From Coriobacteriaceae bacterium (GTDB lineage: Bacteria > Actinomycetota > Coriobacteriia > Coriobacteriales > UMGS124): DNA of 5,532 nucleotides. The DNA lies in the NCBI GenBank assembly GCA_019420325.1, contig JAHZHK010000053.1, positions 3,631-9,162 on the forward strand, given 5' to 3'. The notes below the pieces were generated by a model that saw only the letters and a list, made by a program, of their open reading frames with translations, was not told where the DNA came from and did no database searches. The position numbers were made by a program, and so were the translations under genes. Of the stretch, positions 1-5,532 are shown in pieces. Within the stretch, counting starts at the first letter, position 1; each line of letters starts with the position of its first letter.

Positions 1-16
1 TGGTGCGCTCAATCAC
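1..16 (-). CDS. Start of a leftward gene, partial (first five codons)
   Basis: Reading the minus strand, a GTG codon at 16-14 opens a frame that continues off the left edge (Met-Ile-Glu-Arg-Thr). A near-perfect Shine-Dalgarno site, AAGGAGG on the minus strand (plus-strand 24-30), lies 7 nt before it, which is ideal spacing and the main reason to call a gene. The overlapping TTG one base upstream is followed at once by TGA and is excluded. Five codons are too few for any functional assignment. The region upstream (17 to about 380) has no other gene, so the promoter should lie there. Confidence 0.55.
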
Positions 17-23
17 AAGGATC

Positions 24-59
24 CCTCCTTATTTAACGAGCTCATGGTAAATAAAGGGG
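24..59 (-). promoter_or_regulatory. Hairpin covering the Shine-Dalgarno of the leftward gene
   Basis: TTATTTA (29-35) and TAAATAA (48-54) form a perfect 7-bp inverted repeat with a 12-nt loop that contains the palindrome GAGCTC (38-43). In minus-strand RNA the stem can extend through a U-G wobble and a C-G pair, then past one C-A mismatch into two more C-G pairs. CCCC upstream then faces the AAGGAGG ribosome binding site at 24-30. This could be an SD-masking leader hairpin, or simply a DNA operator next to the start codon. The symmetry is visible; any function is inferred. Confidence 0.35.
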
Positions 60-379
60 CACCCACAGTCTGCAGCCCGCAAGTAAAGGGAAAAATGCGA
101 CGCAAACACCCGGGCGGCGACATGCATCACCGCTGCACGTTGGCAGGCCTACCTGCATCTATGGCGTTTCGCTGGCGCAAATCCCCTTGTCGCCCCTCCT
201 TAATCCAGAAGAATACGGCCTCACGCGGGCGCATGGCACAAATTTGCGGGAAATCGAAAAAGTCGGAACAGGCGAGGGCGGGGGCGTGGGGGACAGGGAG
301 CAATGCGGACAACGGGAGCGAGGGTGCGGCTATATCGCGTGGCCCGGCGCCGGAGGAACGCCCAGGCTCCCGCCCCCGG
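60..379. other. Intergenic stretch with no supported gene
   Basis: Overlapping open frames cross this stretch on both strands, but none has a convincing ribosome binding site, recognisable domain or globular composition. They are arginine/proline-rich readings of GC-rich DNA. The stretch presumably contains the promoter of the leftward gene at the left edge, but I see no clear -35/-10 pair. Its right end merges into a degenerate extra unit before the first clear copy of the repeat array. Confidence 0.5.
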
Positions 380-761
380 CGACAGGCCAAACGGGTTTCG
401 GTGCAGTCCAGGCACACGGGACAGAAAAACGCGTTTCGGTGCAGTTTTTGCAGGCGCATTGGCAACGAAACAGGTTTCGGTGCAGTCGGGACTCCATCGA
501 CACCGGCGAGCGCCGGGTTTGCCTGAGTATTTCGTTGTAAAAACAACGGAAGGAGCAATCTGGCCCCGCCGTTTCGACACCCGGACGGCCAAAACGGGGA
601 ATCCGAGTCCCGATCGGCCACAATCACTGCACCGAAACCCGCCTGGCTGCCAGGAGGGTCGGGATTGCTGCACCGAAACCTGTTTGTCTGCCAAATGGGA
701 TGCGATTGCTGCGCCGAAACTCGTCCGGTCGCCGTCCGGCCCGCCAAGACTGCGCCAGGGC
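380..761. repeat. Symmetric array of 41-bp interspersed repeats (three forward, three to four inverted)
   Basis: GTTTCGGTGCAGT occurs forward at 395-407, 433-445 and 474-486. Its reverse complement ACTGCACCGAAAC occurs at 626-638, with near-copies at 667-679 (first base changed) and 708-720 (first base and one internal base changed). A decayed copy at 749-761 stays in register and differs mostly by transitions. Spacing is 38 and 41 bp on the left and exactly 41, 41 and 41 bp on the right. Read towards the core, several units also share a preceding box of the type GGCANNCAAACAG, leaving roughly 14 variable bases per unit. The second and third left copies and the first and second right copies are mirror images about base 556. 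The left and right halves also share CGGGACTC (487-494) and its complement (605-612). Since 41 is not a multiple of three, the array is not coding. It has the look of binding-site iterons or an intergenic palindromic element, and its function is unknown. Confidence 0.85.
503..548. repeat. Two small hairpins in the centre of the array
   Basis: Between the left and right halves of the array lie CCGGCG-AG-CGCCGG (503-516) and CGTTGT-AAAA-ACAACG (533-548), both perfect inverted repeats. The second could form a 6-bp stem with an AAAA loop. It sits a few bases left of the symmetry axis at 556. Neither is followed by a T-run on either strand, so neither looks like a standard intrinsic terminator. 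Confidence 0.5.
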
Positions 762-804
762 TCGCCCGGCTGTCAGTCTCAAGCTCCACGAAACTCATTC
801 GGGG

Positions 805-820
805 GCACCGACGAAGGTGC
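805..820 (-). other. Weak hairpin downstream of the Fic-like gene
   Basis: GCACC (805-809) and GGTGC (816-820) form a 5-bp stem with a 6-nt loop, about 40 nt past the stop codon of the leftward Fic-like gene. No T-tract follows on the minus strand, so it is at best a poor terminator or a 3' RNA-stabilising stem. No better terminator candidate was seen between this gene and the repeat array. Confidence 0.2.
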
Positions 821-858
821 AGGGACACAGGGCGCGCGGGAACGTCCGCCGGCTGGTC

Positions 859-2070
859 TTACCCGCCGAAAGAGTCACGCGCAACAGGGCGGTTGGGGAT
901 GAGCCTGTTCTCCAGACTTTCGAGCAAGCCCTCGGCTTCGGGGGCGCGGTAGATTCTGTTGCGGCCGAAGCCGTCCTCGGAGGCGACGATACCCGCGTCT
1001 TCCAGGCGCAGGAGTGCCTCGTTGGTGGATGAGATACTGCGTCCTAGAAGCAGCGCCGCCTGGCGCACCGTGAGCACGGGCTGACCGGGCATGAGGCCCA
1101 GCAAGGCGCCCACGGCCGAGCCCTTGTTTGGCTTGCCGAACCGCTCGAGCCAGGCGTCGCGCAGGGAGAGGATTTCCCCCAAGTACACGTCGGCCGCCCG
1201 GCAGCACACAAGCACCGACTCGGCGCAGAAGCGCGCCCAGCGTCCCACGGCCTCATCGACGTCAACGCGCCCCTGGGTATCCTCGAACCTGTACGGCAAA
1301 AGCGACCGGGCGTGTCTGTCGGTGTCAATCGCCGGGGCCAGGCCGATGGGCGCGACAAGCCCGCGCGAAAGCCCTCGCCGGTAGATGACGGCGTGCGACA
1401 GGAGCCTGCCCGTGCGGTCCAGACCCGTCTTGAACGGCTTGATCTCCTCGAGTTGAAAATGAGCGATGGCAGCCTGCCCGATAGGCGAGTACAAATCCGA
1501 CCCCACAAACGCGCAGAGCTCGTCGAGCAGCGCCGGGGCTTCGGCGGGCGTGGGCGGCACGTGGAGCGGTGTGCCGTCGTCGTGTGTGCGTGGGCGGTAC
1601 TCGCATGTGCGCACCTTTGTGCCCGACTCCGACGCCAGACGACCAAACCGCAGCATCGAGTGGATGTCGAGCATGGTTTGCGAGGTAAACGGCGTGCCCG
1701 GGCCCATCGAGCCGTAAATCATGCCGAGCGCCATCTGATAATAGACGGCCTCAATGGCCGATTCGCGGTCTTCCTCATCGTCGAAGTCGAGCGCGTCGAG
1801 GGCGGCAACCCGGTCGGCTGAATCGGTACCATCAAACGACAGGAGCGACTCGATCTTGAGAACCGTGGACAGGCGGGGCCGGCGCCCCTCGACCCTCACC
1901 GAGGAAACAGCCTCTAAGCGGGAAAGCACCCGGTGCAGCGCGCAACGCACCTCGCAACCCTCCGCTCGGTCCTCGAGCCGCACGAGGGCGGTCTCCGAGC
2001 GCGAAAGCCACGCCTGCACATCGGCCCCCAGACGTGGAAGCCGCTGGTTAAGATCGATTGGCGCAAACAA
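859..2070 (-). CDS. Fic-fold protein with winged helix and a degenerate active site
   Basis: The 403-residue product has the layout of stand-alone Fic proteins, which normally transfer AMP from ATP to hydroxyl groups of target proteins. The N-terminal part carries an inhibitory-helix motif of the S-x-x-x-E-G type (S57 to G62, with E61). The Fic core includes the segment around H204-E208 that normally precedes the catalytic loop, and a C-terminal winged helix spans about 331-390. The catalytic motif, usually HPFx(D/E)GNGRxxR, reads KPFKTGLDRTGR at 211-222. The catalytic His is Lys211, the acidic metal ligand is Thr215, and the Asn and second Gly of the anion-binding loop are Leu217 and Asp218; Arg219 and Arg222 remain. 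The flap before it (about 151-160) is also non-standard. Loss of AMP transfer is therefore likely; a role as a DNA-binding or protein-binding pseudoenzyme is inferred. The start is TTG, directly after an in-frame TAG, with a G-rich tract about 7 nt upstream; the next ATG in frame is far inside the Fic region. The frame is intact, without stops. Confidence 0.88.
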   Translation of the reverse strand: MFAPIDLNQRLPRLGADVQAWLSRSETALVRLEDRAEGCEVRCALHRVLSRLEAVSSVRVEGRRPRLSTVLKIESLLSFDGTDSADRVAALDALDFDDEEDRESAIEAVYYQMALGMIYGSMGPGTPFTSQTMLDIHSMLRFGRLASESGTKVRTCEYRPRTHDDGTPLHVPPTPAEAPALLDELCAFVGSDLYSPIGQAAIAHFQLEEIKPFKTGLDRTGRLLSHAVIYRRGLSRGLVAPIGLAPAIDTDRHARSLLPYRFEDTQGRVDVDEAVGRWARFCAESVLVCCRAADVYLGEILSLRDAWLERFGKPNKGSAVGALLGLMPGQPVLTVRQAALLLGRSISSTNEALLRLEDAGIVASEDGFGRNRIYRAPEAEGLLESLENRLIPNRPVARDSFGG

Positions 2071-2149
2071 CTAGCCCACCCCCCCGTAGGCACGGTGCAA
2101 CGCTGCCAGACAAACGCAGCATACCATCCCCCAGCAGTGAGCGCCAAGC
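2071..2149 (-). other. 5' leader next to the Fic-like gene
   Basis: On the minus strand a G-rich run (plus-strand C-run within 2078-2086) sits about 7 nt before the TTG start and is the only plausible ribosome binding element. No -35/-10 pair is apparent here. The promoter may lie further away, near the AT-rich sites at 2501-2590, which would give the transcript a leader of about 430 nt that crosses the tandem repeats. Confidence 0.3.
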
Positions 2150-2440
2150 GGGCAAGCGAGAGACCAACGAGTCAGCCAACCCGGCGCCGCTCAGCACGCA
2201 AGACCGCCGAGCACGTAAACAGGACGTTGGCAATTCATCAGCCGACCCGGCAGCAAGACCGCAGAGCATGCGAGCAAGCTGGCGGCCGCGCATCCCCCGC
2301 ACTGCCTGGCGGCAATGGCCGTCAGCCATGCAAGCAAGGCGCCTACGGCCCCGCCATCCCAGCGCCGCCCAGCACGCAAGACCACCAAACGCGCAAGCGG
2401 GATGCGAACAAGCCCGCAATCCCCGCAACGCCCGACAAAA
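2150..2440. repeat. Degenerate tandem repeats upstream of the Fic-like gene
   Basis: A module built around GCAAGACC recurs at 2198-2205, 2253-2260 and 2376-2383. A diverged copy lies at 2312-2320, and weaker ones begin near 2152 and 2425. The longest near-identity is between about 2185 and 2360, where CAGCACGCAAGACC follows a GCGCCGC-like stretch in both places. The units at 2253 and 2312 share the order GCAA, CCG, AGC, ATGC and AGCAAG. Spacing varies between about 46 and 64 bp and is not a multiple of three, so the repeats translate in shifting frames. That argues against the arginine- and alanine-rich open frames that cross them. No gene is supported in this stretch. Confidence 0.6.
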
Positions 2441-2500
2441 AACGACGGTCAAATTCGCAATCGAGGCACCAACGGTCCCCTCTTTACACTTGCCCGTCTC

Positions 2501-2590
2501 ATTTAACATACATTTCATCAGTTCAAATGTATGCTAAATCATCAAAACACCAGTTGGCGCGATTTTTAAAATTCTGAAATGTATGTTAAT
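2501..2590. promoter_or_regulatory. AT-rich cluster of three AAATGTATGYTAA sites
   Basis: ATTTAACATACATTT (2501-2515) and AAATGTATGCTAAAT (2525-2539) form a 15-bp inverted repeat with one mismatch and a 9-bp spacer. A third copy, AAATGTATGTTAAT (2577-2590), repeats the second copy directly 52 bp on and matches the complement of the first over 13 bases without mismatch. The DNA here is markedly AT-rich compared with its surroundings, as expected for a promoter/operator. The Fic-like gene is the only gene downstream in either direction that could use it, as the reductase gene ends towards it. Promoter-like hexamers on the minus strand (for example TTAACA) are not well spaced, so I do not mark a promoter. 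The binding protein is unknown; the winged helix of the Fic-like protein is one candidate. Confidence 0.5.
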
Positions 2591-2648
2591 TTCCCAGCTT
2601 TGGCGCAAAATGCGGCACAAGCAGACAAGAATGGGACCCACCCAACGC

Positions 2649-2694
2649 AAAAAGGGCGCACCCTCGGCAGTGAAGCCGGAAGTACGCCCTTCTT
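2649..2694 (-). terminator. Hairpin terminator of the reductase gene, possibly bidirectional
   Basis: AAGGGCG (2652-2658) pairs with CGCCCTT (2685-2691), flanked beyond one mismatch by AA (2649-2650) and TT (2693-2694). Within the loop, CGGC (2665-2668) and GCCG (2675-2678) can form an inner stem. Read on the minus strand, the direction of the reductase gene, the stem is followed by a run of five T. Read on the plus strand it ends in CTTCTTT, so it may act both ways. It lies about 180 nt past the reductase stop codon; there is no gene between them. Confidence 0.6.
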
Positions 2695-2875
2695 TCAATT
2701 CAAGCCCAGCCGGCGTCACGGGGAGCGGATGTCGGCTCGCGGCGAGGATGCGGTCCTCCCATCCGAGTCTGACTGGGCCGGACGGCACCGGACGGTAGCG
2801 ATATCATCTGGCAGCGGCGAGCCGCTCTCAGGACCTAAACGCCGCAGGAAGCGAACATCAGCCCGCAGTGGGCGC

Positions 2876-4603
2876 TTAGCTCTCGTCGCCGGAGAGGTAC
2901 TTGCCCACGAGGTAGCCGAAGGTGCAGTTGCGGGTGTGGGACAGGCAGTTGAGATTGTGCGGGTAGGTGTTGTTGAACATGCCGCCCGAGGTGAGGCCCA
3001 CGGCGAACAGGCCCTGGATGGGCTGGAAGTCGGTGTTGAGCACACGGGAGTGGATGTCCACCTGCAGGCCGCCGGCGGTGCAGAGGGCCTCGGCGCCCTC
3101 GAGGTTGGCGTAGAAGGGCGGCGTGTCGATCTTGGCCATCATCGCACCGGGGAAGTGGAAGTCGGAGTCCTCACCGGCGTCGCACATCTCGTTCCAGTGC
3201 TCGATAGTGGCCACGAAGGCGTCCGCAGGCACGCCCATGAGCTCGGCGAGCTCCTCAAGCGTGTCGGCCTTGAGGGCGTTCTCGCCGGTAGCAGCTCCAA
3301 CCCAGACCTCCTTGGGGCCGTAGCAGGAGCTGGAGGGCGTCCAGATGGCATCAATCTTGTCGGCGATGGCGCCGTCGACGATGTAGTAGTCGCAGGCACC
3401 AGGCTGGGCCTGGATGGCGCACGCCAGGTGGTTGTAGGGCTCGTACTCGGGGGTAAAGCGCTTGCCCAGCTTGTTCACGCGCAGGTAGGGCATGAGCTGC
3501 ATGGGGTCGAGCATGAGGGGATGCGGGTACTCGTCCTCGACGCCGCCGATGGCCACAGCCATCTCGTGGCCGTCACCGGTGTTGCCAGTGGAGGGGCTCA
3601 TCCAGCCGCACAGGGCCAGGTCACGTGGACGGCAGCAGCGCTGGAGCTTCTCGAGGTTGAAGCCGTAGCCGCCAGTGGCGAGCACGACGCCCTTGGCGCA
3701 GTTGTACTTCTCGTAGCCCTCGGCGCTCTTCACGATGACGCCCGTCACGGCGCCGTTCTCATCGGTCACAAGCTGGCAGGCGGGGCACTCGTAGCGCACC
3801 TCGGCGCCGGCCTCCTCGATGAGCTGGGGCAGCAGGGCGGACAGGTCGGCAGGGGTGAAGGGCAGGTTGAAGCTCGTGTTCCAAGAGCGCGACAGGCTCG
3901 TGGCGTCGGCCGGGTCGCGGAAGTCGGGGAAGTCGCCCGTGGCGTTGAAGGTGAGGGGGAAGTCATCCTCGGTCTTGTCGGCAGCCTTCATGAGGTGGTC
4001 GACGTACCAGTCCACGGCCTCGCCATTGCACTCGAGGTAGCGCTTGTACAGGTCGAAGTTGCCGCGGAAGCCATTGTCCACCATGGCGTCGTGGAGCCAC
4101 TCGGCTTCGTCGAACTCCACACCCCAGTGCTTGTGGATCTTGGAGTTGGTGCCACCCAGCGTGGCGGAGCAATAGTTGGCGATGGCGCGCTTCTCCACGG
4201 CGACCGTCTTGAGACCGTGGTCGGCGCAGGAAAGAGCAGCAGCGTCACCGGCAGGACCCAGGCCGCACACCACGACGTCGACGTCATGGGTGGCAACGAT
4301 GTCGGCGTCGGCGATGGGCTCGGCCACGAAGGCGATCTCACCCTCGCCTGCGGCGCAGGGAGGGAAGAGGTTGGGGTCATTCGTGGGATAGCAGGCGTTG
4401 GCAGTACCGGCGGCCTGGTTGGCGGCGGCAAGCGAGCCCTCGGCGTGCGGCTTGCTCGCATCGTCGTTCTTGTCGGCGTCGTCGGCCAGGGCAACGCCGG
4501 CCATGCTGGCGGCGGCGGCAAAGGCAGCGCTGGCGCTGGCGGCCGTGATGAACGTGCGGCGGCTCATGGCTTCGCGGGCAAGTTCGGGATAGTTCTTCTC
4601 CAT
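2876..4603 (-). CDS. Tat-exported FAD-dependent reductase (fumarate/urocanate reductase superfamily)
   Basis: The 575-residue product starts with a twin-arginine signal: SRRTFIT at 14-20, an alanine-rich hydrophobic stretch to residue 40, and a likely cleavage site after ALA (38-40). The FAD-binding fold follows, with GLGPAG at 114-119 and the acidic end of the second strand at E137, then ATGGYG at 309-314 and TGDG at 342-345. A GKRF segment (380-383) and the C-terminal GLFAVGLTSGGMF region (531-543) with TFG (561-563) complete the FAD_binding_2-type layout. There is no CxxCH heme motif and no separate FMN-binding domain, so electrons must come from a partner. The fumarate reductase HH-T-x-GG signature reads LCTAGG at 507-512, so fumarate is unlikely to be the substrate; the electron acceptor is unknown. 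The protein has about 19 cysteines, including CPAC at 273-276. The ATG at 4603 is chosen over the longer frame (to 4804) because AAGGGGG lies 8 nt upstream and the Tat signal then sits at the N-terminus; the longer frame would overlap the divergent gene. Confidence 0.9.
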   Translation of the reverse strand: MEKNYPELAREAMSRRTFITAASASAAFAAAASMAGVALADDADKNDDASKPHAEGSLAAANQAAGTANACYPTNDPNLFPPCAAGEGEIAFVAEPIADADIVATHDVDVVVCGLGPAGDAAALSCADHGLKTVAVEKRAIANYCSATLGGTNSKIHKHWGVEFDEAEWLHDAMVDNGFRGNFDLYKRYLECNGEAVDWYVDHLMKAADKTEDDFPLTFNATGDFPDFRDPADATSLSRSWNTSFNLPFTPADLSALLPQLIEEAGAEVRYECPACQLVTDENGAVTGVIVKSAEGYEKYNCAKGVVLATGGYGFNLEKLQRCCRPRDLALCGWMSPSTGNTGDGHEMAVAIGGVEDEYPHPLMLDPMQLMPYLRVNKLGKRFTPEYEPYNHLACAIQAQPGACDYYIVDGAIADKIDAIWTPSSSCYGPKEVWVGAATGENALKADTLEELAELMGVPADAFVATIEHWNEMCDAGEDSDFHFPGAMMAKIDTPPFYANLEGAEALCTAGGLQVDIHSRVLNTDFQPIQGLFAVGLTSGGMFNNTYPHNLNCLSHTRNCTFGYLVGKYLSGDES

Positions 4604-4790
4604 ACGTGAAACCCCCTTGGTTTCGTCGTGGGCCGGCCCCGAGCAAGAAGCCCGAGCGACCCGGATGGGCGGCACCGTTGCCACCCGACGGCTCACATCA
4701 TGCATCGCACGGCTCTCAAAGCGCATCTCCCCAAATGGTAGAGATGTAGTAAACTGCCAGTTACATGGCGGTATAGAGAGCGGAGATGAC
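4604..4790. promoter_or_regulatory. Divergent promoter region between reductase and regulator genes
   Basis: This 187-bp gap separates two start codons facing away from each other and must hold both promoters. The AT-richest part is about 4735-4780. It contains CTGCCA-N6-TGGCGG (4754-4771), an inverted repeat with one mismatched pair and a perfect GCCA/TGGC core, which is a reasonable operator candidate. A TATAGA hexamer (4772-4777) lies close to the rightward start but has no good -35 partner. On the minus strand TAACTG and TACCAT are 17 bp apart and form only a weak promoter candidate for the reductase. The ribosome binding sites are at 4612-4618 (leftward gene) and 4782-4785 (rightward gene). 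Confidence 0.5.
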
Positions 4791-5532
4791 ATGGTGCGAC
4801 ACATGGGGGACCAAACAGGGCACAGCTGGACGCAACGTCAGTCGGCGCTGTGCACCGTGGTGGGCGCGGCGTGCCTGTGGGCCTGGGGCTACGTTGCAAA
4901 CCTCAGCACGGCGCTCTTCCCCCGTGCCGACGTGGTCGCAAGCATCGGCATCGAGTACGCCTACTATGCCTCGCAGCTCACGCTGACCCTGGCGGCCGTC
5001 GTCCTTATCGGCATGCTACGTCACCGGCAGCCGGGCCTCTCCCCCGCCGTCGTCCTGGGAGCGGGCATGTGCCTTGCCGGTGCGTCAGGGACGATTTTCC
5101 TGCTGGTGGGCCTGCCCGCAGGGCCCGAGAGCGCCGCCGGATGGATTGGGGCAGCCGTCATCGCCTGCGGCGTCGTGTACGGCGTCGCAGGGCTCGTCCT
5201 CACGGTGGCATGGGGAGCGCGTTTCTCGCTGGGGTCGCGCAGCATGCGCCAGCTCGTGCTGCTTTCCCTCTTGCTGGGATACATCATCTACCTTGCGGTT
5301 CCAGCGCTGCCAAGCCGGGTGTCCGCCCTCGTCGCCTGCCTGTTGCCGCTGGTGTCGGCCGCGCTGTGGCTTCTCGACTCCTGGCGCAGGCACCAGCTGA
5401 CCGGCGAGGTGTGGCCCCAAGAACGCATGCCCGGCGAAGCCTCGGCCGGCCTGGTGAACGCCGGCATCCTTCCCTGGCGCGCCATGGCGCTGTTCTCGGT
5501 GACGGCCCTCATCGGCAACTTCGTGACGTCGC
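4791..5532 (+). CDS. Polytopic membrane protein, probable N-terminal part of a LuxR-type regulator (truncated by the window)
   Basis: The frame opens at ATG 4791, with GGAG at 4782-4785 spaced 5 nt before it, and stays open for 247 codons to the window edge. The product is strongly hydrophobic, with predicted membrane spans at about residues 18-36, 57-77, 84-107, 116-140, 153-172 and 176-195, and another beginning near 229. Basic loops (RHRQ near 77-80, SRSMR near 149-153, WRRHQ near 198-202) suggest a cytoplasmic N-terminus. In Eggerthellaceae, Tat-exported flavin reductases are often encoded beside divergent regulators with a multi-span membrane domain and a C-terminal LuxR helix-turn-helix; position and character fit this. 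The DNA-binding domain would lie beyond the window, so a transporter or other membrane protein cannot be excluded. An alternative ATG at 4803 lacks a comparable ribosome binding site. Confidence 0.75.
   Translation, partial: MVRHMGDQTGHSWTQRQSALCTVVGAACLWAWGYVANLSTALFPRADVVASIGIEYAYYASQLTLTLAAVVLIGMLRHRQPGLSPAVVLGAGMCLAGASGTIFLLVGLPAGPESAAGWIGAAVIACGVVYGVAGLVLTVAWGARFSLGSRSMRQLVLLSLLLGYIIYLAVPALPSRVSALVACLLPLVSAALWLLDSWRRHQLTGEVWPQERMPGEASAGLVNAGILPWRAMALFSVTALIGNFVTS

Noticed and set aside
380..761. CRISPR array
   Set aside because: The conserved core is only 12-13 bp, the period is 41 bp, half the copies are inverted, and no cas gene is visible.
784..794. Further copy of the array core (CTCCACGAAAC)
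   Set aside because: It resembles the core but is out of register with the 41-bp spacing and lies beyond the decayed fourth copy, so it may be chance.
127..902. Several overlapping 95-233 codon open frames on both strands over the repeat array
   Set aside because: They translate the same repeat in different frames, because the 41-bp period is not a multiple of three. They lack ribosome binding sites and are arginine/proline-rich without a recognisable domain.
2048..2518. Cysteine-rich 156-codon open frame on the minus strand
   Set aside because: It reads through the degenerate repeats with uneven spacing, has no ribosome binding site before its ATG, and overlaps the start of the Fic-like gene.
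1933..2577. Plus-strand 214- and 159-codon open frames
   Set aside because: They are lysine/arginine/proline-rich readings of the repeat tract. The same repeat appears in different frames, which is not expected of a repeat protein.
2813..2826. AGCGGC-GA-GCCGCT hairpin as terminator of the reductase gene
   Set aside because: The 2-nt loop is too tight and no T-run follows on the minus strand. The hairpin at 2649-2694 is the better candidate.
2579..4609. Very long open frame on the plus strand across the reductase gene
   Set aside because: It is the antisense reading of the reductase gene, made open by high GC content. The product is valine/glycine/alanine/histidine-rich with no domain, while the minus-strand frame carries a Tat signal and FAD motifs.
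4604..4804. N-terminal extension of the reductase by 67 codons
   Set aside because: It would bury the Tat signal inside the protein and overlap the divergent gene. The ATG at 4603 has a good ribosome binding site.

Overview
The window looks like a piece of a GC-rich actinobacterial chromosome, most likely a gut anaerobe of the Coriobacteriia (Eggerthellaceae-like). The main reason is the right-hand third: a Tat-exported, stand-alone flavin reductase of the fumarate/urocanate reductase superfamily, divergent from a polytopic membrane protein that resembles the N-terminal part of the membrane-anchored LuxR-type regulators that accompany such reductases in that class. Family and organism assignment rest on sequence recognition only; no database search was possible.

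Layout from left to right. Bases 1-16 hold the first five codons of a leftward gene that starts with GTG behind a strong Shine-Dalgarno site. Bases 17-858 contain no gene I can support. This stretch includes a striking repeat array (about 380-761): three forward and three inverted copies of GTTTCGGTGCAG(T), mostly 41 bp apart, arranged with near-perfect dyad symmetry around base 556. A leftward gene at 859-2070 encodes a Fic-fold protein with a C-terminal winged helix. Its inhibitory motif is intact but its catalytic motif is ruined (Lys in place of the catalytic His). Bases 2071-2875 are non-coding. They carry degenerate tandem repeats (2150-2440), an AT-rich cluster of three AAATGTATGYTAA sites (2501-2590), and a hairpin terminator (2649-2694) that serves the next gene. 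The leftward flavin reductase gene occupies 2876-4603. After a 187-bp divergent promoter region, the rightward membrane-protein gene starts at 4791 and runs off the window.

The reductase and membrane-protein genes probably form a regulator/enzyme pair in which an extracytoplasmic reductase uses an unknown organic electron acceptor and the membrane regulator controls its expression. The Fic-like gene appears to be a separate unit, isolated between two repeat-rich intergenic regions. The most unusual signals are the symmetric 41-bp repeat array and the Fic pseudoenzyme.
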